Assembly: GCF_008761635.1 (NCBI RefSeq)
Contig: NZ_CP044344.1
Coordinates: forward strand, 3,472,001 to 3,536,000
Direction: 5' to 3'
Origin: Nocardioides cynanchi
GTDB lineage: Bacteria > Actinomycetota > Actinomycetes > Propionibacteriales > Nocardioidaceae
Length of the DNA: 64,000 nt
The notes below the pieces were generated by a model. The model searched no databases and was not told where the DNA came from. It was given only the letters and a program-made list of their open reading frames with translations. The position numbers were made by a program, and so were the translations under genes. Shown here in pieces: positions 10,416 to 20,742 of the stretch. The first letter of the stretch is position 1, and every line of letters starts with the position of its first letter.

Positions 10416-10763
10416 ATGAGCATCGACGCCATCGACCCGACCGTCCCGCCCTCGGGCACCGGCTGCGTGGAGTGCCTCGCCGCCGGTGGTTGGTGGTTCC
10501 ACCTCCGCAGGTGTGCGGCGTGCGGCCACGTGGGCTGTTGCGACTCCTCGCCGGCACAGCACGCCACCGCGCACTTCCGGGAGTCGGGCCATCCGGTGAT
10601 GGCCAGCTTCGAGCCGGGGGAGGACTGGTTCTGGGACTTCCACGAGGAGCAGGCTTACGACGGCCCGGAGCTGGCCGGCCCGCAGAGCCACCCCGCCGAC
10701 CAGCCGGTCCCCGGCCCGGCCGGCGCCGTACCCGACGACTGGCAGGACCACATCCACCGGTGA
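10416..10763 (+). CDS. UBP-type zinc finger protein
   Basis: A 115-residue cytoplasmic protein consisting almost entirely of a ZnF-UBP domain: CVECLAAGG, RRCAACGHVGCCDSS and a His-rich HATAHFRESGH segment supply the zinc ligands, followed by DWFWDFHEEQ. In eukaryotes the domain binds ubiquitin C-termini; the role in actinobacteria is unknown. ATG at 10416 is six bases after CAGGCT, so a leaderless transcript is likely. A strong hairpin follows the gene and separates it from the convergent collagen-like gene. Confidence 0.88.
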   Translation: MSIDAIDPTVPPSGTGCVECLAAGGWWFHLRRCAACGHVGCCDSSPAQHATAHFRESGHPVMASFEPGEDWFWDFHEEQAYDGPELAGPQSHPADQPVPGPAGAVPDDWQDHIHR

Positions 10764-10796
10764 CCGTCGGGCGCTCCGGGTTTGCCCGGGATGCAC

Positions 10797-10830
10797 GCGA
10801 CGGCGCACCCCCGAGAGGATGCGCCGTCGC
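10797..10830. terminator. Bidirectional hairpin terminator
   Basis: An 11-bp perfect stem (GCGACGGCGCA with TGCGCCGTCGC) and a 12-base loop lie between the convergent UBP zinc-finger and collagen-like genes. The position and symmetry fit a terminator for both strands. There is no strong T-tract, as is usual in GC-rich actinobacteria. Confidence 0.75.
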
Positions 10831-10847
10831 GTCGGTCGGTTGTTGCG

Positions 10848-11792
10848 TCAGTGCACCGTGGTCGCCGAGACTCCGAAGGGCTCGAAGTCGTAGACGGTGT
10901 TGTTGATCTGGAGAGCGTCGACGGCGCCGCTGAAGGCGTAGTCGCGGCCCTTGCTGATCAGGGCGGAGATCAGGGTGCCGTTGGGCGCGGCCGCCTCGGC
11001 CTGCGCCAGGGTGCAGTACGTGGTCTGGTTGCAGCCGGAGTCGGCACCGAACCCGCCGGTGTAGTACCACTGCGCGGCCGTGCTCGCGTCGAGCTTGGTC
11101 CAGACGTTGCTCGCTGCCGAGACGGGGACGTACACCAACGTGGTGAACGTGCGGGCGGTGTGCGGGTTCACCTCGAACTGGACGCTGGGCAGGTTGTTCG
11201 CCGCGGCGCTGTTGTTCTCGCCGGTGGTGAAGACCGAGTAGGTGACCGTGTTGATGGTGCCGAGGGCCTGTCCGGCGAAGTCGACCTGGTCACCGAAGGC
11301 GGCCTTGTCCGATGGGGATCCGGTCCGGATCCCGAGGCTGCCGATCCCCATCGGCGGCGTGACGCCGCCCGCACCGGAAGGACCGGAGCGGAGGTAGGAG
11401 TCGCCGTTGCCGATGACGTTGCGGTCGATGATCGACCAGTCCGCACCGACGTACTTGGCGCTTCCGGCCGGCCCCTGCGGACCCTGGGGACCCTGCGGTC
11501 CCTGGGCACCCTGCGGGCCGCCCTGGGCGATCTGCTGGTTGAGCGCGTCGTTCAGGTCGCGGGCCTTGATCGTGCCGTTCTGGAGGTCCTCGCCGGTGAC
11601 GCTGGCGTCGCTGATCGCGCGGCTGTCGACGCTGCCCGTGGCCAGGTCGACCGCCTGGATGGTGTGGTTCTTGATGTCGTCGGTGGTGACCAGGCCGGCG
11701 GCCATGGCGCCCCCGCCCGCGGCGAGGGTCAGCACGACGGCGCCGGCGACGACGGCCGCGCTGCGGCTGCGGAGAGGTGAGTGGATCTTCAA
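10848..11792 (-). CDS. Secreted protein with short collagen-like GPQ segment
   Basis: The 314-residue product has a signal peptide (RSRSAAVVAGAVVLTLAAGG, cleavage after about residue 32). Next come a repetitive TTDDIKNHTIQAVDLATGS-like region (about 36-88) with recurring Asp-Leu and Gly-Thr/Ser motifs, a collagen-like GPQGAQGPQGPQGPQGPAG stretch (about 92-110), and a C-terminal beta-rich domain with a Cys-containing segment. I do not recognise an enzymatic function; a cell-surface or adhesive role is plausible. The start is TTG at 11792, supported by AGGAG five bases upstream, so this gene uses a Shine-Dalgarno site. It is the last gene before typA on the minus strand. Confidence 0.75.
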   Translation of the reverse strand: MKIHSPLRSRSAAVVAGAVVLTLAAGGGAMAAGLVTTDDIKNHTIQAVDLATGSVDSRAISDASVTGEDLQNGTIKARDLNDALNQQIAQGGPQGAQGPQGPQGPQGPAGSAKYVGADWSIIDRNVIGNGDSYLRSGPSGAGGVTPPMGIGSLGIRTGSPSDKAAFGDQVDFAGQALGTINTVTYSVFTTGENNSAAANNLPSVQFEVNPHTARTFTTLVYVPVSAASNVWTKLDASTAAQWYYTGGFGADSGCNQTTYCTLAQAEAAAPNGTLISALISKGRDYAFSGAVDALQINNTVYDFEPFGVSATTVH

Positions 11793-11975
11793 GGAGACTC
11801 CTGGGTCCGAGTAGGCGCGCAGGAGTGAAGCCCACCCCCGTGCGTGTGTGGTTCAACGAGGCCCGGGGCGAAGCGTTACGGCGTCGCCCGAGGTCCCGGC
11901 GGGGACCGTAGAACACGACATCGTTGTCCTCGACATCCATCACCCCGAGGGGTGGGACGGCCGGTCAGGACCGGG

Positions 11976-13874
<1,899 letters not shown>

Positions 13875-13915
13875 GGGTGTACGACGTCGCTTTCGCAGGC
13901 GGGGATTGACCCCTG

Positions 13916-13921
13916 ATCGTA
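13916..13921 (-). promoter_or_regulatory. Putative -10 element of typA
   Basis: TACGAT on the minus strand, 41 bases upstream of the typA ATG. Unlike most genes in the window this promoter would give a leadered mRNA. Confidence 0.45.
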
Positions 13922-14016
13922 TCGGCCTGTCACACGCGGGCCCGCATCGTCGCGACGTCCGGCGGCGCCACCCCATGTGGCCGTCCGGCGCGACGTGCGG
14001 GCCCCTCGCGTGCGCG

Positions 14017-14196
14017 TCAGGAGACGCGGCGCAGCATCACTTCGCTTGCGAGGCGGACGCGGAACCGGCGTTGCCGGGCCCACAACGGCACCAGCCGCCG
14101 CTCGCGGCTCGCCATCTCGACGGTGAGCCGGATCCGGTTTCCCAAGCAGTCCTCGCAGTAACAGCCGTGGACACCATGGGGGGTGGTGGTGTTCAT
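14017..14196 (-). CDS. Small cysteine-containing protein, 59 aa
   Basis: A short, mostly basic protein: MNTTTPHGVHGCYCEDCLGN at the N-terminus contains a CxCxxC motif, followed by an Arg-rich tail (RERRLVPLWARQRRFRVRLA). A strong Shine-Dalgarno (GAGGAGG, four bases before the ATG at 14196) supports translation. I do not recognise the family. The Cys motif could bind zinc or another metal. The 240 bases upstream, up to the ABC exporter stop, hold no gene but contain an AGTCCC-N2-GGGACT inverted repeat. Confidence 0.6.
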   Translation of the reverse strand: MNTTTPHGVHGCYCEDCLGNRIRLTVEMASRERRLVPLWARQRRFRVRLASEVMLRRVS

Positions 14197-14264
14197 CGTG
14201 CCTCCTCGGGGATGAAACGGGGCTCGCCTCCCACGGTGACGCCGACGATCGGACATAGGTGACT

Positions 14265-14278
14265 AGTCCCCTGGGACT
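14265..14278. promoter_or_regulatory. Inverted repeat upstream of the small Cys protein
   Basis: AGTCCC and GGGACT are separated by two bases, about 70 bases upstream of the 59-aa gene's start. The half site resembles that of DosR/DevR boxes (GGGAC followed by a spacer and GTCCC), but the spacing differs, so assignment to that regulator is only a suggestion. Confidence 0.3.
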
Positions 14279-14437
14279 GGCCCGTCGCGCACCCGCCGTC
14301 CGCGCAGCCGATGGCGTCGTTTCGAGCGTCTCGAGTTTCGATCTCGGCAGTTTGTCGAGGCTCCTTCGAACGGATCCGAAGTCGTCGGTTCGGGCCGCTC
14401 CGGTCGCCCACCGGCCGGTCCGGACCGTGGCCGCTGG

Positions 14438-17400
14438 TCAGCCCGCCGAGACCAGCTCGAAGGCGCGCCACATCGCGGCGTACCGGCCGTCGCGGGCCAC
14501 CAGCTCGTCGTGCGTGCCGTCCTCCAGGACCCGACCCTGGCCGAGCACGACGATCCGGTCGGCGGTGCGGGCGGTCTGGAGTCGGTGCGCGATCAGGATC
14601 GTCGTACGGCGTCCGGCCACGGCGGCCATCGCAGCCGCGACCTTGGCCTCGGTGGCGAGGTCGAGGTTCGCCGTGGCCTCGTCGAGCAGCAGGACCGCCG
14701 GGTCGACCAGCTCGGCCCGGGCCAGCGCGATCAGCTGCCGCTGCCCCGACGACAGGGATGCGCCGCGCTCGGCGATCGGCTGGAGGTAGCCGTCCGGCAA
14801 CCCGGCGATGAAGTCGTGGGCGCCGACCGAGCGGGCGGCCGCCTCGACCTCAGCGTCGGTCGCCTCGGGGCGACCGTAGGCGATGTTGTCCCGGATGGTG
14901 CCGGTGAAGAGGAACGACTCCTGCGGCACGTAGCCGAGGCGGCTGCGGAAGTCGTGCAGGCCGAGGGTGCGCAGGTCGTGCCCGTCGAGGGTGACCGAGC
15001 CGGAGTCGGGGTCGTAGAAGCGGGCGAGCAGCTTGAGCACCGTCGACTTGCCGGCCCCGGTCTCGCCGACCAGGGCCACCGTCTCCAGGGGGGCGACCCG
15101 AAGGTCGAGGCCACGCAGCGCCTCCGGCGGCTTGCGTCGTACGACGTCGGGGTCGGGCAGCGCGGAGTCGGCCGGCCCCCTGGCGGCGAGGGTCGGGACC
15201 TCCGGGGCCGACGGGTAGCGGAAGTGCACGTCGACCAGCGCCAGCTCGCCGCGCACCGGCCCGAGCGGCTGGGGCTGGTCGGGGTCGGGGGTGCCGGTCT
15301 GCAGGCGCATCAGGTCCGCGATCCGGTGGACCGAGACCCGGGTCTGCTGCCAGGAGTCGAAGACCTGCGAGAGCTGCTGGATCGGCGAGAAGAACATCGT
15401 CAGGTAGAGGATGAACGCGATCAGCACGCCGGTGGTCAGGCGGCCCTGCGCGATCAGGTGGGCGCCGACACCGAGCACGATCACATCCGCGATCGCGGAC
15501 AGGAACAGTACGAACGGGAAGTAGGTCGCGATCGTGCGCTGGGCCATCAGCCTGGCGTCGAAGTAGCGCAGCCCCAGCCGGTGGAACTGCTCGATCGTCG
15601 CGTCCTCGTGCACGAACGCCTGGGCCTCGCGGATGCCCGACAGCGACTCCTGGAAGTCGGCGTTGACCACGGCCAGCGACTCGCGCACGACGTCGTACAG
15701 CCGGTTGGTGACACGGCGGAAGAGCACGGTCGCGACCGCCAGCGGGACCACCACGGTGAAGGTCCAGAGAGCGAGCTCCAGGTCGAGCAGCAGGAGCGCG
15801 ACCCCGACCCCGGCGAAGGTGACCAGGGAGACCAGCGCGGCCAGCAGACCGTTCTCGATCAACGTCTCGAACTGGTCGACGTCGGTGGTCATCCGGGTCA
15901 TGATCCGGCCGGCCATCTCCCGCTCGTAGTAGTCGAGGGACAGTCGCTGGAGCTGAGCCCAGATCCGGACCCGGAGACCGGCCATGATCCGCTCGCTGGT
16001 GCGGCCGGTCACGAACGTCTCCGCGATCTGGTCGACCAGGTCGACCAGCACCACGAGGGCGAAGACGGCGGAGACGGCGAACAGCACATGAGCGGCGTCG
16101 ACGCGGACGCCGTCGTCGATGCCCTGGTGGACCAGCCAGGGCCCGAGCAGCGCGGCGACCGCGTCGATCACCACGAGCAGCAGGCCGAGCGCGAACGACC
16201 AGCGGAACTCGCGCACCAGACCACGCATGGAGAAGTGCGGGTCGGGCGCGGTCTGACGGTCGAGGTCGAGGGTGATGTGGTCGCGCACGGGCGGCAGCGC
16301 AGCGACCCTCGCCAGCAGCTCCGGGGTGGGGGCCAGGGACATCTGCCAGCCTCCGCCCCGGCCACCGGCGCGGATGCCGGGACCGATGCCGGCGGCCGCC
16401 GGGGGGAGCTTGGACGCCCGCCGCTCGTCCGCGGCCCGGACGGCATCCGCCCGGTTGCCGGACTGCCACGCCTCGGGGGTCACCTCGAGCTCGGTGAGGG
16501 TCTCGATGCTGTCTCCGACCGACGCGGCCGCCTCCTCGTCGAGACCGGTGAGCAGCTCGCGGTACGACGCGTTGCGCGCCATCAGGTCGTCGTGGGTGCC
16601 GTCGTCGGCGACCCGGCCGTCCTCGAGCAGCACCACGCGGTCCGCGAGGTGGAGCGTGGAGACCCGGTGCGCGACGATCAGCGAGGTGCGGCCGGCCAGC
16701 ACCTCACGCAGCCCGGTGAAGATCCGCTCCTCGGTCGACGCGTCCACGGCGCTGGTGGCGTCGTCGAGCACCAGGATCGCCGGGTCGGTCAGGATCGCCC
16801 GGGCCAGGGCGATCCGCTGCCTCTGGCCACCCGAGAGACTCATGCCGCGCTCGCCGACCCGGGTCTCGTAGCCGTCGACCAGCTCCTCGACGAAGTCGTG
16901 GGCACGGGCCACCTGCGCCGCCGCGACCACCTCCTCGCGACTGGCGTCGGGCCGGCCGTAGGCGATGTTGGCGGCGATCGTGTCGGAGAACAGGAAGCTC
17001 TCCTCGAACGCCGCCCCGATCTGGCCGCGCAAGGTGCGCAGGCGCGCGGTCCGTACGTCGTACCCGTCGAGGAGGACCTGGCCGCGGTCGGGGTCGATCA
17101 TCCGCTGCACGAGGGCCACGACGGTGGACTTGCCGCTGCCGCTGGAGCCGACCAGAGCCACCCGCTCCCCGGCACCGATGTGGAGGTCGAGACCGCGCAG
17201 GATCTCGGTGCCGTCGTAGGAGAAGTGCACGTCCCGGAGCTCGATCTCACCCTGCAGGGTCGGCAGGTCGGTGGCGTCGGGGGCATCGGTCAGCTGTGGC
17301 TCGAGGTCGAGCACCTGGAAGATCCGCTCGACTCCTGCGCGGGCCTGCTGGCCGATGGTGAGCACCCCGGCGAGCTGGCGGGCCGGCGCGACGAACTGCC

Positions 17401-18265
17401 CGACGTACGTCGAGAACGCGAGGAAGGTGCCGATCGTGATGTCGCCCTGCATCACCAGCCAGCCCCCGAGGGCGAGCACCGCGACCTGGGCCAGCGTCGG
17501 GATGGCCTCGAGCAACGGCTGGTAGCGGGCCTGGAGCCGGGTGGCGCGCATCCGGGCGCCGTACAACGACTGGACGACGCCGACCATCCGGAGCAGCTCG
17601 CGCTCCTCCTGACCGAACGCCTTGACCACGCGGACGCCTCCGACGTCCTCGTCCACGATCTCGGCGACCTCACCCTCGCGCTGCTGGCCGTCCCAGCTGG
17701 CCGGGAAGACGCTGATCCGCAACCGGTAGGAGACGACGAAGAGAGCCGGCGCGATCACCAGTCCCACACAGGCGAGCAGGGGCGAGAGCACGAACATGAT
17801 CACCAGGGCGATCAGCATCAGCAGCACGTTGCCGAACATCAGCGGCAGGAAGTTGAGCAGCCCCGTGATCAGGGTCGTGTCGCTGCTGGCGCGCGAGACC
17901 AGCTGTCCCGTCGGCAGGTGCGACAGGGTGGCCCGGTCGAGGGTCAGGAGGTGGTCGTGGATCTGGTTGCGCAGGTCGTACTGCACGGCCAGCGACGACC
18001 GGCCGTTGTGGAAGCGCCGCAGGTAGGCCAGCCCGAAGACCGCGACCGCGATCAGCACGAGCAGGAGCAGCCACGGCCACAGCGGGGCGCGGGGGTCGCC
18101 CACGACGTCGTCGACGATCTTCCGGGCGATCAGCGGGACCATCGCCTGCCCCGCGCTGCCCAGGACGGCGGCGCCGAATGCGATCACCACGTCGCGCTTG
18201 TGCTTCCAGACCTGCCCGCTCAGTCTGCGGATCCACCCCGGCGTGGGCTCCTGGCTGGCTGGCAT
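14438..18265 (-). CDS. Double-length ABC exporter (two TMD-NBD halves fused)
   Basis: A 1275-residue ATP-driven membrane exporter containing two complete type-IV ABC half-transporters. Half 1: six-helix membrane domain (about 20-310), Walker A GSSGSGKSTVV, signature LSGGQRQR and Walker B ILVLDDATSAVD. A linker rich in Ala and Gly (about 580-650) follows. Half 2: membrane domain, Walker A GETGAGKSTVLKLL, signature LSSGQRQLIALAR and Walker B VLLLDEATANLD. Bacterial relatives are usually encoded as two adjacent genes, so this is a fusion of the heterodimer. The LSSGQ in half 2 is a slight departure from LSGGQ. Substrate unknown (lipid or drug are family options). The ATG at 18265 follows the upstream repeat array. 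Confidence 0.93.
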   Translation of the reverse strand: MPASQEPTPGWIRRLSGQVWKHKRDVVIAFGAAVLGSAGQAMVPLIARKIVDDVVGDPRAPLWPWLLLLVLIAVAVFGLAYLRRFHNGRSSLAVQYDLRNQIHDHLLTLDRATLSHLPTGQLVSRASSDTTLITGLLNFLPLMFGNVLLMLIALVIMFVLSPLLACVGLVIAPALFVVSYRLRISVFPASWDGQQREGEVAEIVDEDVGGVRVVKAFGQEERELLRMVGVVQSLYGARMRATRLQARYQPLLEAIPTLAQVAVLALGGWLVMQGDITIGTFLAFSTYVGQFVAPARQLAGVLTIGQQARAGVERIFQVLDLEPQLTDAPDATDLPTLQGEIELRDVHFSYDGTEILRGLDLHIGAGERVALVGSSGSGKSTVVALVQRMIDPDRGQVLLDGYDVRTARLRTLRGQIGAAFEESFLFSDTIAANIAYGRPDASREEVVAAAQVARAHDFVEELVDGYETRVGERGMSLSGGQRQRIALARAILTDPAILVLDDATSAVDASTEERIFTGLREVLAGRTSLIVAHRVSTLHLADRVVLLEDGRVADDGTHDDLMARNASYRELLTGLDEEAAASVGDSIETLTELEVTPEAWQSGNRADAVRAADERRASKLPPAAAGIGPGIRAGGRGGGWQMSLAPTPELLARVAALPPVRDHITLDLDRQTAPDPHFSMRGLVREFRWSFALGLLLVVIDAVAALLGPWLVHQGIDDGVRVDAAHVLFAVSAVFALVVLVDLVDQIAETFVTGRTSERIMAGLRVRIWAQLQRLSLDYYEREMAGRIMTRMTTDVDQFETLIENGLLAALVSLVTFAGVGVALLLLDLELALWTFTVVVPLAVATVLFRRVTNRLYDVVRESLAVVNADFQESLSGIREAQAFVHEDATIEQFHRLGLRYFDARLMAQRTIATYFPFVLFLSAIADVIVLGVGAHLIAQGRLTTGVLIAFILYLTMFFSPIQQLSQVFDSWQQTRVSVHRIADLMRLQTGTPDPDQPQPLGPVRGELALVDVHFRYPSAPEVPTLAARGPADSALPDPDVVRRKPPEALRGLDLRVAPLETVALVGETGAGKSTVLKLLARFYDPDSGSVTLDGHDLRTLGLHDFRSRLGYVPQESFLFTGTIRDNIAYGRPEATDAEVEAAARSVGAHDFIAGLPDGYLQPIAERGASLSSGQRQLIALARAELVDPAVLLLDEATANLDLATEAKVAAAMAAVAGRRTTILIAHRLQTARTADRIVVLGQGRVLEDGTHDELVARDGRYAAMWRAFELVSAG

Positions 18266-18338
18266 CTGCGGGGGTGGTTCCTCTCGGCACGGCGGCCCAC
18301 CTGGGCCTCCGCCACTCTAGTTGTGCGTCCCAGCGCTG

Positions 18339-18590
18339 TCGGTGGTCGTGCCAGGCCTCGATGGTCGAGCGGAGTCGAGACCACGGCCCTCGGTGGTCGA
18401 GCGGAGTCGAGACCACGACCCTCGGTGGTCGAGCCAGGCCTCGGTGGTCGAGCGGAGTCGAGACCACGGCCCTCGGTGGTCGAGCCAGGCCTCGGTGGTC
18501 GAGCGGAGTCGAGACCACGGCCCTCGGTGGTCGAGCCAGGCCTCGGTGGTCGAGCGGAGTCGAGACCACGGCCCTCGGTGGTCGAGCCGC
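18339..18590. repeat. Tandem repeat array, 51-bp unit with core GGTCGAGCGGAGTCGAGACC
   Basis: Five copies of the core start at 18363, 18395, 18446, 18497 and 18548. The last three are in exact 51-bp register, and partial GGTGGTCGAGCC copies lie between them. The core has GGTC...CGA / TCGA..ACC dyad symmetry. The array fills most of the 396-base gene-free stretch between the start of the ABC exporter and the M4 protease gene (18266-18661), so it is upstream of both divergent genes. The same core in inverse orientation starts a second array at 34843. Confidence 0.92.
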
Positions 18591-18661
18591 ACCCCTCCGG
18601 ACGTCGACGTCGGCCCCGTGTGCCCCTTGGCGATGTCGGCGGCGAGGCGTAGGAAGGGCGT

Positions 18662-19996
18662 ATGACTCTCGGACCCCGCTGCACCTTCGTCCCGCCCTTC
18701 CTGCTCGAGCGGATCGCCGCCTCCGACCACGCCGCTGCCGACCACTGCCGGGCGACGCTCGCGAGAGACCAGGAGTTCCGGGCCGGGCGCGAGACGCTCC
18801 AGCCCGCGACGGCAGTGCCGGCCGCGGGCTCACCGGCCTGGGTGGTGGACACCGCGGCCAACGGCTCGACGCTGCCGGGCCGCGTCGTCCGGGCGGCCGG
18901 GCAGGCGGCGTCGGGCGACGCGAGCGTCGACGAGGCGGCCGTGGGCATCACCGCGACCCTGAGCCTGTACGCCGACGTCTACGACCGCGCGTCGTACGAC
19001 GGCCAGGGCGCCGAGGTGGTGCTGACCGTGCACTACGAGCAGGGCTATGACAACGCGTTCTGGAACGGCACGCAGCTGGTGTTCGGCGACGGTGACGGCA
19101 AGATCTTCGGCAGCTTCACCAAGCCGATCGACGTGCTGGGTCACGAGTTCACCCACGCCGTCACCCAGTTCACCGCCAACCTGACCTACCAGGGCCAGTC
19201 CGGCGCACTCAACGAGTCGGTGTCGGACTGCTTCGGCATGTGCGTCAAGCAGCGCGTCCTCGGCCAGACGGCGGCGCAGGCGGACTGGCTGGTCGGAGAA
19301 GGCATCTTCCTGCCCGGCATCCACGCCCGGGCATTGCGCGACATGGCCAACCCCGGCACGGCGTACGACGACCCGACGCTCGGCAGGGACCCCCAGGTCG
19401 GCAGCATGTCCGACTACGTCGACACCACCGACGACAACGGCGGGGTCCACACCAACTCCGGGATCCCCAACCGCGCGTTCCAGCTCGCTGCGACCGCGAT
19501 CGGCGGCGACACCTGGGACGGCGCCGGCCGGATCTGGTACGCCGCCCTCACCGGAAGCGGGGTCACCGCCGGCACCGACTTCGCCGGCTTCGCCGCGGCG
19601 ACCGTGGCTGCCGCCGGCGACCACGCCGATGCGGTCCGTCAGGCCTGGACGACCGTCGGCGTGACGCCGGGGGCAGGTGCGACGACGGCCGCCTCACCGT
19701 CCGGCAGCGCTGCCGGCCAGGTCCTGCGGGTACGCCGTACCGGCGGCATCGCGGGCCGCACCGTCGAAGGCTCGGTCGACCTCTCCGCTCAGGGCGCCAC
19801 CACCGAGGCGGCGCGCAGCCTCGTGGACCGCATCGACCTCTCGGCCGTGGCCGAGCCGGAGGGGTCCCTGCCCGACGCGTTCAGCTACACCTTCGAGTAC
19901 GCCGGCCGGTGCGTGACCGTGCCCCGTCACCGGCTCACCGACGACCAGCGCGCGCTGGCGGCACTGGTGCTCGAGCCCGGCGACACGGCCGGGTGA
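18662..19996 (+). CDS. Protealysin-like M4 metalloprotease with C-terminal emfourin-like inhibitor domain
   Basis: Thermolysin-family zinc endopeptidase, 444 residues. The N-terminus has the short propeptide hallmark CTFVPPFLLERI (PPxLL motif, residues 8-19) of protealysin-like enzymes and no signal peptide. Zinc motif HEFTH at 161-165, third ligand Glu185 in GALNESVSD, and His263 in NGGVHTNSGIPN. After an Ala/Ser linker (about 335-352), residues 353-436 (VLRVRRTGGIAGRTVEGSVD ... DAFSYTFEYAG) look like emfourin, the protein inhibitor normally encoded next to such proteases. The ATG at 18662 follows TAGGAA by six bases. Convergent with the racemase gene, three bases apart. Confidence 0.88.
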   Translation: MTLGPRCTFVPPFLLERIAASDHAAADHCRATLARDQEFRAGRETLQPATAVPAAGSPAWVVDTAANGSTLPGRVVRAAGQAASGDASVDEAAVGITATLSLYADVYDRASYDGQGAEVVLTVHYEQGYDNAFWNGTQLVFGDGDGKIFGSFTKPIDVLGHEFTHAVTQFTANLTYQGQSGALNESVSDCFGMCVKQRVLGQTAAQADWLVGEGIFLPGIHARALRDMANPGTAYDDPTLGRDPQVGSMSDYVDTTDDNGGVHTNSGIPNRAFQLAATAIGGDTWDGAGRIWYAALTGSGVTAGTDFAGFAAATVAAAGDHADAVRQAWTTVGVTPGAGATTAASPSGSAAGQVLRVRRTGGIAGRTVEGSVDLSAQGATTEAARSLVDRIDLSAVAEPEGSLPDAFSYTFEYAGRCVTVPRHRLTDDQRALAALVLEPGDTAG

Positions 19997-19999
19997 GGC

Positions 20000-20692
20000 T
20001 CACTCAGCCAGGGCTCGGTCCAGGGCGGCGGCCACGTGCAGGGTGGTGCACGGATAGACCGGCAGCTCGCAGTCGGCCTGCTTGATCAGCAGCTCCAGCT
20101 CGGTGCAGCCCAGGAGCACGCCGCCTACCCCCTCGTCCCAGAGCTCGTCGATCACGCCGAGCACCCGCGCGCGGGTGGCGTCGACGACCCGGCCGTGCAC
20201 GAGCTCGTCGTAGATCGCGGAGTTGAGCGCGGCGTGGTGGCGCGCGTCGGGCACCACGGCCTCGAGGCCGTGCCGGGCCAGCCGGTCGGCGAAGAACCCG
20301 TCGGACATCGCCACCGACGTCCCGATGAAGCCGACCCGGTCGACCCCATGGGAGAGCACCTCCTCGGCGACCACGTCGGCCAGGTGCAGCAGAGGGATGT
20401 CGACCGCGGCCTCCACCTGGTCGGCCACCCGGTGGAACGTCGTGGTGCAGAGCAGGAGGAAGTCCGCGCCGGCCCGCTCGACACCGCGCGCGGCGTCGGC
20501 GAGGAGCTCGCCGATCTGCTGCCAGCGTTCCTCGTCCTCGAGGGCGCTCAGCTCGGCGAAGTCGACGGTGCTCAGCACCAGCTTGGGGGAGGAGAGGCCG
20601 CCCAGGCGGTCGCTGACCCCGAGGTTGAGGTCGCGGTAGTAGACCGCGCTGCTCTCCCAGCTCATCCCGCCGACCAGGCCGATCGTCTGCAT
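20000..20692 (-). CDS. Aspartate/glutamate racemase family protein
   Basis: Cofactor-independent amino-acid racemase of the Asp/Glu (YgeA) type. The 230-residue protein starts MQTIGLVGGMSWESSAVYYR and has both catalytic cysteines: Cys82 in LLLCTTTFH and Cys196 in GVLLGCTELE. The ATG at 20692 is preceded by CAGACT with a seven-base spacer, indicating a leaderless mRNA; long upstream extensions in this frame are antisense to other genes and are not coding. The substrate may be aspartate, glutamate or another amino acid. It is followed 50 bases upstream by an SDR gene on the same strand. Confidence 0.9.
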   Translation of the reverse strand: MQTIGLVGGMSWESSAVYYRDLNLGVSDRLGGLSSPKLVLSTVDFAELSALEDEERWQQIGELLADAARGVERAGADFLLLCTTTFHRVADQVEAAVDIPLLHLADVVAEEVLSHGVDRVGFIGTSVAMSDGFFADRLARHGLEAVVPDARHHAALNSAIYDELVHGRVVDATRARVLGVIDELWDEGVGGVLLGCTELELLIKQADCELPVYPCTTLHVAAALDRALAE

Positions 20693-20742
20693 GACCCCGA
20701 GTCTGTCCTGCTTCGCGCCGGTCGTCATCGTGGTCCCACAGG

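Noticed and set aside
11941..11954. CACCCC-GA-GGGGTG hairpin downstream of typA as a terminator
   Set aside because: The loop of two bases is too small for a stable hairpin as written, and no U-tract follows. I do not call it.
18339..18590. CRISPR array
   Set aside because: Spacers between cores are themselves repeated, not unique, and no cas gene is near. The same applies to the arrays at 34843 and 37617.
14510..18652. A 1380-codon open frame antisense to the ABC exporter
   Set aside because: It is the complementary-strand shadow of a gene with strong ABC motifs, is Gln/Arg/Asp-rich and low in complexity, and has no recognisable domains. Such frames are expected at high GC.
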